Shown here: positions 1 through 5,825 of the stretch, one piece after another
How the letters are laid out: every line of letters begins with the position of its first letter
Numbering within the stretch: the first letter of the stretch is position 1
Assembly (NCBI GenBank): GCA_026989995.1
Contig: JALSIO010000074.1
Location: 1-5,825 of the forward strand
Direction of reading: 5' to 3'
DNA length: 5,825 nt
DNA from: Myxococcales bacterium
GTDB lineage: Bacteria > Myxococcota_A > UBA9160 > JALSIO01
The notes under the pieces: generated by a model
The model's input: the letters and a program-made list of their open reading frames with translations, nothing else
Told to the model about the DNA's origin: nothing
Databases searched by the model: none
Translations under genes and position numbers: made by a program

Positions 1-207
1 GTCGCGGCGCATCAGCCCCTCGAAGATCGCCCCCGCCACGCGCCCCTCGATCTGTCCGGTCATCAGGGCCGGGTCGAGGGTGCGCGGCTCGCCACCACCT
101 ACCAGCACGAGCTCGGCGCGGGGGCCCCCCGCGGCCCGGAGCGCCACGGCGGCGGCCAGGGCCGCGGCGGCGAGCCAGATCCCGAGGACGACGGCGATGC
201 GCCACAC
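1..207 (-). CDS. Second peptide-family solute-binding protein (SBP2), 5' part only
   Basis: This is the N-terminal 69 residues of a family 5 extracellular solute-binding protein (SBP_bac_5, OppA-like); the rest lies beyond the left edge. After a GTG start at 207 the protein begins with a short Arg-containing n-region and a hydrophobic Ala/Leu-rich segment (residues 4-23), which is an export signal or membrane anchor. No lipobox cysteine is visible. Residues 33-46 carry the typical first strand and motif, ending GGGEPRTLDPALMTG (37-51). Residues 53-65 read IEGRVAGAIFEGL, matching the 'pEgrv..alFEGL' stretch of OppA-type peptide binders. The frame has no other upstream start after the ATPase stop codon at 235, so GTG 207 is the only sensible choice. 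GGGAG at 220-224 could serve as its ribosome binding site, though the 12-base spacer is long. The gene is last of those visible and probably supplies an alternative binding protein for the same permease. The family call is firm; substrate is unknown. Confidence 0.87.
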   Translation of the reverse strand, partial: MWRIAVVLGIWLAAAALAAAVALRAAGGPRAELVLVGGGEPRTLDPALMTGQIEGRVAGAIFEGLMRRD

Positions 208-219
208 GGCGGGCGGCCA

Positions 220-224
220 CTCCC
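220..224 (-). promoter_or_regulatory. Probable ribosome binding site of SBP2
   Basis: The minus strand reads GGGAG here, 12 bases ahead of the GTG start at 207. It is the best purine-rich match in the 27-base gap. The spacing is longer than the usual 5-9 bases, and four of its five bases lie within the palindrome at 221-234, so initiation may be weak or dependent on ribosomes finishing the upstream ATPase gene. Confidence 0.4.
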
Positions 225-234
225 GGCGCCGGGA
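221..234. repeat. Perfect 14-base palindrome between ATPase F and SBP2
   Basis: The sequence TCCCGGCGCCGGGA is its own reverse complement and begins directly after the stop codon of the upstream ATPase gene (235-237). In the mRNA it could form a five-base-pair stem with a GCGC loop, and its 3' arm contains most of the proposed SBP2 ribosome binding site. It has no following U tract, so it does not look like an intrinsic terminator. It could equally be chance in such GC-rich DNA. Confidence 0.5.
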
Positions 235-1245
235 TCAGCCCGGCGCGTCCGCGTCGTAGAGGTGACAGAGCACCTCCCGCCGGGCGGCGCCCTCCCCGCG
301 CGCGGTCCACCGGGGGAGCTCCCGCCGGCAGCGGTCCATCGCCTCGGGGCAGCGGGGGTGGAAGGGGCAGCCCGGAGGCGGCGCGAGCGCCGACGGCACC
401 TCGCCGCGGACGGGCACCGGCGCGGCAGCCCGGGAGGGATCCGGAACCGGGTTGGCGGCGATCAGGGCCCGGGTGTAGGGGTGGAGCGGCTCCTCGAAGA
501 GCGCCTCTGCCGGCGCGAGCTCGACGAGGCGGCCGAGATACATCACACCCACCCGATCGGCGATGTGCTGCACCACGTTCAGATCGTGGGTGATGAAGAG
601 ATAGGCGAGATCGAACTCCGCCCGGAGGTCCTCGAGCAGGTTCAGGATCTGGGCCTGGATGGAGACGTCGAGGGCCGAGACCGCCTCGTCGAGCACGATG
701 AACTCGGGGCCGAGGGCCAGCGCCCGGGCGATGCCGATGCGCTGGCGCTGGCCGCCGGAGAATTCGTGGGGGTAGCGGCGGGCCATCTCCGGACGGAGGC
801 CCACCCGCTCGAGGAGCTCCGCCACGCGCGCCTCGAGCTCGCGGCCGCGCGCGATGCGGTGGACGCGGAGGGGCTCGCCCAGGATGCCGCCCACGGTCAT
901 GCGCGGGTTCAGCGACGAGTACGGGTCCTGGAAGACGATCTGCGCCCGGCGCCGGAGCTGCCGGAGCTCCTCCCTCGAGAGCTCGAAGACCGGGATCCCG
1001 TCGAAACGCACCTCGCCGGCCGTGGGCTCGATCAGCCGCAGCAGAGTGCGCCCGGCGGTCGTCTTCCCGCATCCGGATTCGCCCACGAGCGCCAGCACCT
1101 CGCCGCGGGCCAGCTCGAAGCCGAGGTCCTCGACGGCGTGGACCTCGGCCCGCACCCGGCCGAAGAGGCCGCTGCGGAGGGGAAATCGCTTGCAGAGGCC
1201 CCGCACCTCGAGGAGCGGCGGATGCGCCGGGCCTCCCCTGCTCAC
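235..1245 (-). CDS. dppF: Dipeptide/oligopeptide ABC transporter ATP-binding protein, DppF/OppF type
   Basis: This 336-residue cytoplasmic ATPase pairs with ATPase D to drive the importer. All ABC motifs are intact: Walker A GESGCGKT (55-62), Q-loop Q106 in [10 protein letters not shown], signature FSGGQRQR (162-169), Walker B FIVLDE (182-187), D-loop SALD (190-193) and H-loop H220 in FITHDL. The C-terminal oligopeptide-transporter extension has LHPYTRAL (254-261) and four cysteines, C293, C299, C306 and C327, in the arrangement reported to hold a [4Fe-4S] cluster in Dpp-type transporters. The residue after the catalytic Glu is Ala (DEAVSALD) where Pro is usual. Length matches E. coli DppF and OppF (334). 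The frame stays open far upstream through the neighbouring gene, but homology starts at the GTG at 1245, which overlaps the preceding stop as GTGA; a G-rich stretch precedes it. The dpp symbol is by family; opp would fit as well. Confidence 0.95.
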   Translation of the reverse strand: MSRGGPAHPPLLEVRGLCKRFPLRSGLFGRVRAEVHAVEDLGFELARGEVLALVGESGCGKTTAGRTLLRLIEPTAGEVRFDGIPVFELSREELRQLRRRAQIVFQDPYSSLNPRMTVGGILGEPLRVHRIARGRELEARVAELLERVGLRPEMARRYPHEFSGGQRQRIGIARALALGPEFIVLDEAVSALDVSIQAQILNLLEDLRAEFDLAYLFITHDLNVVQHIADRVGVMYLGRLVELAPAEALFEEPLHPYTRALIAANPVPDPSRAAAPVPVRGEVPSALAPPPGCPFHPRCPEAMDRCRRELPRWTARGEGAARREVLCHLYDADAPG

Positions 1246-2219
1246 GAGCCACCCCCCGGCGCGTGCAGCCAGCAGCTCGCGTCGTGGGCCTCGCCCACCA
1301 CCACCCGGGGCGGAACCTCCCCGCCACAGCGGGGGAGCGCCTCCGGGCAGCGGTCCGCGAAGGGGCAGCCCGGCGGCACCTCGAGGGGCGGGGGAACGGT
1401 CCCGGGGATGGCCTCCAGGCGGCCGCGCGTGCGGCCGGGCAGCGCGCGCAGCAACGCCCGGGTGTAGGGGTGCGCGGGCTCCTCGAAGAGCTCCCGCACC
1501 GGACTCCGCTCCACGATCCGCCCCGCGTACATGACCGCCACCTCCTGGGCCGTGTGCGCCACCACACCGAGATTGTGGGTGATGAGCAGGACGGCCATGC
1601 CGAACTCCTGCTGCAGTTCGCGCAGGAGCGCCAGGATCTGGGCCTGGATGGTGACGTCGAGCGCCGTCGTGGGCTCGTCGGCGATGAGCAGCTCCGGCCT
1701 GCACGCCAGCGCCATCGCGATCATCACCCGCTGCTTCATCCCCCCCGAAAGCTCGTGGGGATAGCTGTCCACCCGCCGCTCTGGCGACGGAATCCCGACG
1801 CGATCGAGGAGGGCGACGCTCTCGCGACGCGCCGCGTTGGCGTCCATCCCGAGGTGGATGCGGAGCACCTCCCCGATCTGGTCCCCCACCCGGAACACCG
1901 GATTGAGCGAGGTCATGGGCTCCTGGAAGACCATCGCGATGTGCCGTCCCCGGACCCGCCGCAGTTCCTCCTGCGGCAGCGGCACGAGGTCCCGCCCGCG
2001 AAAGAGGATGCGCCCTGCGCGAACCCGGCCCGGGGGATCGAGGAGCCCGAGCACCGAGAGCGCGGTGACCGATTTCCCGCACCCCGACTCGCCGACCAGG
2101 GCGAGCGTGCGGCCCGCCTCCACCCGGAGGTCCACGCCCCGCACCACGGGGACCGGACCGGCCTCCGTCTCGAAGCCGACCTCGAGCCCCTCGATGGCGA
2201 GCAGGGCGTCGCCGCTCAC
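1242..2219 (-). CDS. dppD: Dipeptide/oligopeptide ABC transporter ATP-binding protein, DppD/OppD type
   Basis: This is the partner ATPase, 325 residues (E. coli DppD is 327). It carries Walker A GESGCGKS (43-50), Q-loop Q99 in [10 protein letters not shown], signature LSGGMKQR (157-164), Walker B LLIADE (177-182) followed by the usual Pro, D-loop ALD (186-188) and H-loop H215 in LITHNL. The wording QEPMTSLNP and SGGMKQR marks it as the D rather than the F member. The C-terminal extension includes HPYTRAL (250-256) and cysteines C285, C291, C298 and C316, matching the cluster of its partner. The start is GTG at 2219, overlapping the stop of permease C as GTGA, with a good GGAGG five bases upstream. 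The stop overlaps the start of the F gene in the same way, which implies translational coupling and equal output of the two ATPases. Confidence 0.96.
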   Translation of the reverse strand: MSGDALLAIEGLEVGFETEAGPVPVVRGVDLRVEAGRTLALVGESGCGKSVTALSVLGLLDPPGRVRAGRILFRGRDLVPLPQEELRRVRGRHIAMVFQEPMTSLNPVFRVGDQIGEVLRIHLGMDANAARRESVALLDRVGIPSPERRVDSYPHELSGGMKQRVMIAMALACRPELLIADEPTTALDVTIQAQILALLRELQQEFGMAVLLITHNLGVVAHTAQEVAVMYAGRIVERSPVRELFEEPAHPYTRALLRALPGRTRGRLEAIPGTVPPPLEVPPGCPFADRCPEALPRCGGEVPPRVVVGEAHDASCWLHAPGGGS

Positions 2220-3193
2220 GGCCGCCTCCGCAGCCGCGGGTTGAGCGCCTCCCGGAGCCCCTCGCCAACCAGGTTGAAGGCGAGAACCACCGCGAAGATC
2301 GCGATTCCGGGCACGAAGAAGAGCCAGGGAGCGTCGAAGATGAACCCCTTGCCGTCCGCCAGGATGTTCCCCCAGGTGGCGTCCGGGGGCTGGACGCCGA
2401 AACCGAGGAAGGAGAGGGCCGATTCCGTGAGGATGGCCGTGGCCACGCCGATGGTGGCGGAGACGAGCACGGGCGCCACGGCATTGGGAACCATGTGGCG
2501 GAAGATGATGCGCCGCTCGGGAAGACCGAGCGCCTTCGCGGCCACCACGAAGTCCTGCTCCCGCAGGGCCAGGAATTCCGCGCGCACGAAGCGCGCCGTC
2601 CCCATCCAGCTCGTGAGCCCGATCACCACCATGATGTTGTAGATCGAGGGCGGCAGAAGCGCGACCACCGTGAGGATCAGGAAGAAGGTGGGGAAGCAGA
2701 GCATCACGTCCACGAAGCGCATCACCAGGGTATCGACCGTGATGAACCCCAGGCGGAGGTTCCCGTAGAAGCCGGCCAGGCCACCGAGCAGGATGCCGAT
2801 GGCCACCGAGATCCCCACCGCGACGAAGCCGATCGAAAGCGAGACGCTCGCCCCCTGCAGCATCCGCGCGAAGACGTCCCGGCCCAGGTCGTCGGTTCCG
2901 AAGAGGTAGCGGCCGGTTGCCGGTGCCAGCCCCTCGGCCACCACCTGCGGCGAGGGCGGCGAGAGGGGCGGCAGCAGCTTGTCGGGCAGCCGCACGGCCG
3001 CCGGGTCGAAGACCACGACGACCTCGGTGGTGAGCTTCCCGAGCACGGCGGCGAGCAGCAGGAGCACCAGGACGCCGAGTCCGGCCATCGCCAGCGGATC
3101 CCGGCGGAGCAGCCGCCAGACCTCCCCGGCGAGCGAGGTCGACGGGGGCGGTTCCACCCCGCTGGTGACACCGAGGTCGCCCGGGGCCGCCAT
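2216..3193 (-). CDS. dppC: Dipeptide/oligopeptide ABC transporter permease, DppC/OppC type
   Basis: This 325-residue inner-membrane permease forms the channel together with permease B. A cytoplasmic N-terminus of about 30 residues leads to a first membrane segment (about 35-55) and a Pro-rich periplasmic loop. The hallmark [18 protein letters not shown] (98-115) follows, then the BPD_transp_1 core with about five further membrane segments (near 116-142, 157-179, 183-199, 238-262 and 291-311). The coupling-helix region that docks on the ATPases is at about 209-243 ([18 protein letters not shown] onward). The ending carries [20 protein letters not shown] (257-276) and [15 protein letters not shown] (307-321), both typical of the C subunit. 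The ATG at 3193 shares its A with the stop of permease B (TGATG). The frame is open for another 168 codons upstream, but that part overlaps permease B and has no family resemblance. No strong ribosome binding site is seen, so coupled translation is likely. Confidence 0.95.
   Translation of the reverse strand: MAAPGDLGVTSGVEPPPSTSLAGEVWRLLRRDPLAMAGLGVLVLLLLAAVLGKLTTEVVVVFDPAAVRLPDKLLPPLSPPSPQVVAEGLAPATGRYLFGTDDLGRDVFARMLQGASVSLSIGFVAVGISVAIGILLGGLAGFYGNLRLGFITVDTLVMRFVDVMLCFPTFFLILTVVALLPPSIYNIMVVIGLTSWMGTARFVRAEFLALREQDFVVAAKALGLPERRIIFRHMVPNAVAPVLVSATIGVATAILTESALSFLGFGVQPPDATWGNILADGKGFIFDAPWLFFVPGIAIFAVVLAFNLVGEGLREALNPRLRRRP
2225..2229 (-). promoter_or_regulatory. Ribosome binding site of ATPase D
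   Basis: GGAGG on the minus strand lies five bases before the GTG at 2219, inside the end of the permease C gene. It is the clearest Shine-Dalgarno sequence in the window and supports the GTG start for the D gene. Confidence 0.65.
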
Positions 3194-4155
3194 CAGTCGT
3201 ACCGGATCCGCGGGTCGACCACCGCGTAGAGGACGTCCGAGACGAGCGTCCCGAGCAGCGTCAGCACCGCCGCGATGAAGTTGAGGGTCAGGATCACGGG
3301 GAAGTCCCGGTTCAGGATCGCCTCGTACCCGAGCCGGCCGAGGCCCGGCCAGGCGAAGATCTGCTCGAAGATCACGGAGCCGCCGATCAGCCCGGGAAGC
3401 AGGAAGCCGAACATGGTGACGAAGGGGAGCAGCGCATTGCGCAGCGCGTGCCGGTAGATCACGTCGTCCTCGGGCACGCCCTTGGCCCGCGCGGTCCGCA
3501 CGAAGTCCTGCCCGATCACCTCCAGCATCTGCGAGCGCACGTAGCGGGAGAGGGCGGCGATTCCCCCGATGGCGCCCATGAGGGAGGGGATCACCAGGTG
3601 CCAGATCCCGTCCATGGTGCGGTAGAGGGCACTGGCCTCCTCCATGCCGAAGGTGCGCCGGCCGATCACCGGCAGCTCGAAGGTGGCGACCACCCACATG
3701 ATGATCAGGTAGGCGAGGAAGAAGCCGGGGATCGAGATCAGGGCATAGGCCACCACCGTCGAGCCCCGGTCGTAGAGGGAGCCCCGGCGCACCGCCGCCT
3801 GGATGCCGGTGGGAAAGGAGAGCCCCCAGACCAGCAGCGTCGTGGTGAAGAAGAGCGGGAGCGAGATCAGGAAGCGGCGCCAGATCTTCGGGAGCACCGG
3901 CTGGCTGTCCTTGAAGGTCTTGAGCTCGCCGGTGAACAGATCCCGGATCCAGTAGGCGTACTGGAGGTAGAGCGGGTCGTCGAGGTGGAAGGCGGCCCGG
4001 ATCCGTGCGATGTCCTCGGGCTTCATGCGGGGGTTGTTCGGATCCACCTCGCTCGGCTCGCCGGGCGCCAGATGCACCACCGAGTGAGCGATCACCGAGA
4101 CGAAGAAGAGCAGCAGCGCGCGCTGCCCGAGGCTGCGCAGGATGAAGCTACCCAC
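3193..4155 (-). CDS. dppB: Dipeptide/oligopeptide ABC transporter permease, DppB/OppB type
   Basis: This 320-residue inner-membrane permease is the B subunit of the channel. It has an N-terminal membrane segment (about 8-28) ending in HLAPGEP (29-34), the usual 'PGDP' position, and a periplasmic region containing HLDDPLYLQYAYW (57-69). Membrane segments follow near 97-117, 133-158, 187-205, 242-263 and 285-311. The ATPase-docking loop is at about 217-245, with DFVRTARAKGVPEDDVIYRHALRN in its centre. FEQIFAWPGLGRLGYEAI (263-280) and the C-terminal DPRIRY (314-319) are standard for this subunit. Length falls between E. coli OppB (306) and DppB (339). The GTG start at 4155 lies eight bases inside the end of the SBP1 gene, and no Shine-Dalgarno sequence is visible, so translation probably depends on coupling to SBP1. 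Substrate cannot be read from the permease. Confidence 0.95.
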   Translation of the reverse strand: MGSFILRSLGQRALLLFFVSVIAHSVVHLAPGEPSEVDPNNPRMKPEDIARIRAAFHLDDPLYLQYAYWIRDLFTGELKTFKDSQPVLPKIWRRFLISLPLFFTTTLLVWGLSFPTGIQAAVRRGSLYDRGSTVVAYALISIPGFFLAYLIIMWVVATFELPVIGRRTFGMEEASALYRTMDGIWHLVIPSLMGAIGGIAALSRYVRSQMLEVIGQDFVRTARAKGVPEDDVIYRHALRNALLPFVTMFGFLLPGLIGGSVIFEQIFAWPGLGRLGYEAILNRDFPVILTLNFIAAVLTLLGTLVSDVLYAVVDPRIRYD

Positions 4156-5825
4156 GGTCGAAGACCGGCGCCCGCGGCAGCTTGCGGAGTTTGTGGAAGT
4201 AGTCCCCCATGGTGCCCCGCCTGGTGGCGTACGGTTTCCGGTAGACCTCCCGCCCCTGCTCGTCGCGTTCCACGATCACGATCTTGCGGTCGAGGACCAG
4301 GGTGCTCTTGGGTGCGAAGAGAAAGGTGTAGGGCTGGTCCTTCGCGATGATCCGGTGCAGCCGGTGGGCCAGCTCCTCCTGCTCCGCCTCGTCGTACTCC
4401 GCGCGAATCGCCTCGATGAGGCGGTCCACCTCCGGGTTCACGTAGCCGACGAAGTTGAGCTGCTGGGGACCCGTCTGGCTCGAGTGCCAGATCTGGTAGA
4501 GGTCGGGGTCCACGCCCATCGACCAGCCGAGCACCAGCGCGTCGAAATCGCCCTTGTTGACGAAGTCCTTCAGGAACACGGCCCACTCGAAGAGCTGGGT
4601 CCGGCAGTCGATGCCGATGCGCCGCCAGGCATCCTGCACGATGGTGAGAATCGCCTTGCGGGTGGGATTTCCGTGATTCGTGATGAGCGTGAAGCGAAAG
4701 ACCTCACCGTCCTTCTCGAGCCAGCCCTCCTCGTTGCGCTCCCAGCCGAGCTCGCGGAGGATGCGGAGGGCGCCCTCCGGATCGTAGGGAAGCGGCGGCA
4801 CCTCCGGATCGTACCAGCGGGTGTTCACGGCGTAGGGCCCGGTGATGCGAACTCCTTCTCCGTAGAGCACGTAGCGGATGATCGCGTCGGTATCGATGGC
4901 CATGCCGAGGGCCCGGCGCACCCGCGGGTCGTCGAAGGGCTGTCGCCGGTGGTTGTAGCCGATGTAGGTGTAGCCGAAGCCGATGCTCGAGAAGTACTGG
5001 AAGCGCGGGTCCTCGCGGTAGCGGGCCGCCTGCCACGGGAGGGCACCGTAGGCATCGATGGCGCCGCTGCGGAACTCGAACTCCTGGGTCAGGAGGTCGG
5101 GGATGATCCGGAGGAAGACGTGGCGGAACTCGGGCGGACCCTCGAAGTAGTCCGGATTGGCCTCCACGTGGATCACCTCGTCGGGTTCCCAGCCCGCGAA
5201 GCGGAATCGGCCGGAGCCGATGGGGTGGCGGTTGAATCGGCTGTCCCGCAGGCCGAAGGTGGCCCGTGCCTGTTCGGAGAGCCCGCGCTCGTCCATCTCG
5301 CGTTCGAGCTCCTCCCGGCCGAGCCGGTGCGCCGGGAGGATGCCCATGTAGGACCACGGGTAGATGGCCGGCGAGAAGAGCCGTTTGTAGACGACCCGCA
5401 GGTGGTAGGGGTCGTCGATCTCGATGTCGAGGATGGGCTCGAAATCCGAGACCCGGGGCGAGAGGTTCTTCGGATCCATGATCGCCTGCCACGTGAAGCG
5501 CACGTCCTCGGCGTCGAGCTCCACGCCGTCGTGGAAGCGGACCCCGCGTCGGAGCTCGAAGTCGATGACCGGCCGCTCGGCCACGGCCGGCAGGAGCTCC
5601 GCCAGGCGCGCCCGCAAGGGCGCCCGGGCCTCCTCCCGGGGGAGCTCGACCCCCGCCAGGGGATCGAAGCCCGTCTCGAATCCGTCGCCGAGCAGCGCCG
5701 GAAGCCGGGTGCGAAACTCCGGATCGACTCGTGAGAGCTCGAGCCGGACCCGCGCCGGCGCCGGAACCCGGACGACCAGCGATTCGGACTCCCCCCCCTC
5801 CCCCGCCGGAACCTCGACGGGAACC
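4148..5825 (-). CDS. Peptide-family solute-binding protein (SBP1), 5' end missing
   Basis: This is a family 5 extracellular solute-binding protein (SBP_bac_5), with 558 residues visible and the frame open to the right edge. The core begins at FELRRGVRFHDG (visible residues 89-100) and continues with the expected LDAEDVRFTW. Then come IGSGRFRFAGW and ANPDYFEGPP, DDPRVRRALGMAIDTDAII (about 298-316), ITNHGNPTRKAI, DPDLYQIWHSSQTG (439-452) and QPYTFLF. The last part resembles binding proteins of Geobacter-like bacteria as recalled. A TTG at 5617 could be mistaken for the start, but it would remove most of the N-terminal lobe; codons upstream to 5825 keep high G/C third positions. The visible 88 residues before the core motif lack the usual 'ALAESWE...DGLTYTF' lead-in and no signal peptide has been reached, so the full protein exceeds the 535-545 residues of E. 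coli DppA and OppA. It probably captures peptides or similar ligands in the periplasm for the downstream permease. Confidence 0.93.
   Translation of the reverse strand, partial: VPVEVPAGEGGESESLVVRVPAPARVRLELSRVDPEFRTRLPALLGDGFETGFDPLAGVELPREEARAPLRARLAELLPAVAERPVIDFELRRGVRFHDGVELDAEDVRFTWQAIMDPKNLSPRVSDFEPILDIEIDDPYHLRVVYKRLFSPAIYPWSYMGILPAHRLGREELEREMDERGLSEQARATFGLRDSRFNRHPIGSGRFRFAGWEPDEVIHVEANPDYFEGPPEFRHVFLRIIPDLLTQEFEFRSGAIDAYGALPWQAARYREDPRFQYFSSIGFGYTYIGYNHRRQPFDDPRVRRALGMAIDTDAIIRYVLYGEGVRITGPYAVNTRWYDPEVPPLPYDPEGALRILRELGWERNEEGWLEKDGEVFRFTLITNHGNPTRKAILTIVQDAWRRIGIDCRTQLFEWAVFLKDFVNKGDFDALVLGWSMGVDPDLYQIWHSSQTGPQQLNFVGYVNPEVDRLIEAIRAEYDEAEQEELAHRLHRIIAKDQPYTFLFAPKSTLVLDRKIVIVERDEQGREVYRKPYATRRGTMGDYFHKLRKLPRAPVFDRG
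5791..5798 (-). repeat. Eight-base G tract within SBP1
   Basis: The coding strand has eight consecutive G (C on the plus strand) inside a Gly/Glu-rich stretch reading PAGEGGESES. It is the longest single-base run noticed in the window. Only nine whole codons of SBP1 lie upstream of it here, so the upstream frame cannot be confirmed from this window. Confidence 0.8.

Noticed and set aside
221..234. Palindrome considered as a transcription terminator.
   Set aside because: The stem is only about five base pairs and no T-rich run follows on the minus strand; the next gene starts 13 bases later.
466..1472. Near-identical short stretch around 466-482 and 1457-1472 that looks like a direct repeat.
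   Set aside because: Both copies encode the conserved HPYTRAL motif of the two paralogous ATPases, so the match reflects shared ancestry.
1246..2484. The frame of ATPase F remains open upstream through the whole ATPase D gene, giving a 749-residue reading.
   Set aside because: The extra part is a low-complexity Arg/Gly/Pro/Ala shadow of the D gene in another frame. Homology begins only near the GTG at 1245, which has the GTGA overlap.
1263..2642. Long plus-strand open frames opposite the ATPase D and permease C genes, and similar ones at 262-1467 and 3448-4350.
   Set aside because: Compositional shadows rich in His, Arg, Glu and Gly, with no motifs, covering genes that are certain on the other strand.
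3194..3697. Upstream extension of permease C to 3697.
   Set aside because: It overlaps permease B in a different frame and lacks resemblance to the family; the ATG at 3193 gives a normal-length protein.
4148..5617. SBP1 taken as a complete 489-residue protein starting with TTG at 5617.
   Set aside because: It would lack a signal peptide and most of lobe I, and the same frame stays open with coding-like codons to the window edge.
4142..5734. Long plus-strand open frame (530 residues) opposite SBP1.
   Set aside because: It is antisense to a gene with clear family motifs, has no recognisable domain, and is the expected mirror of GC-rich codons.

Overview
This window is one tightly packed operon on the minus strand, read from high to low coordinates. 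It encodes a dipeptide/oligopeptide-type (Dpp/Opp, peptide/nickel family) ABC importer. The order of transcription is: a solute-binding protein (SBP1, 5' end outside the window), permease B, permease C, ATPase D, ATPase F, then the first 69 codons of a second solute-binding protein (SBP2) that runs off the left edge. All five ORFs with a complete 3' end and the partial SBP2 fit without gaps: the only non-coding stretch is 27 bases between ATPase F and SBP2. There is no stretch over 300 bases without a gene, and no RNA gene, insertion sequence or CRISPR array was seen.

The sequence is very G+C rich (about two thirds or more by eye), with G/C at most third codon positions, frequent GTG starts (four of the five visible starts) and dense start/stop overlaps. 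Long spurious open frames on both strands are a by-product of this composition. The paired permeases and the solute-binding proteins suggest a Gram-negative bacterium with a periplasm. From memory, the C-terminal core of SBP1 resembles binding proteins of deltaproteobacterial (Geobacter-like) and related uncultured high-GC lineages, but the taxon cannot be fixed from this window.

How the parts work together: SBP1 and presumably SBP2 capture substrate outside the inner membrane and deliver it to the B/C permease heterodimer. ATPases D and F, each with complete nucleotide-binding motifs and a C-terminal four-cysteine cluster, power import. The operon promoter lies beyond the right edge and the terminator beyond the left edge. 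Small peptides are the default substrate for the family, but the sequence does not identify it.

No undescribed system is evident. The points worth a second look are the second, OppA-like binding-protein gene at the distal end, the unusual and extended N-terminal region of SBP1 with an eight-base G tract, a 14-base palindrome that covers the SBP2 ribosome binding site, and the cysteine clusters on both ATPases.
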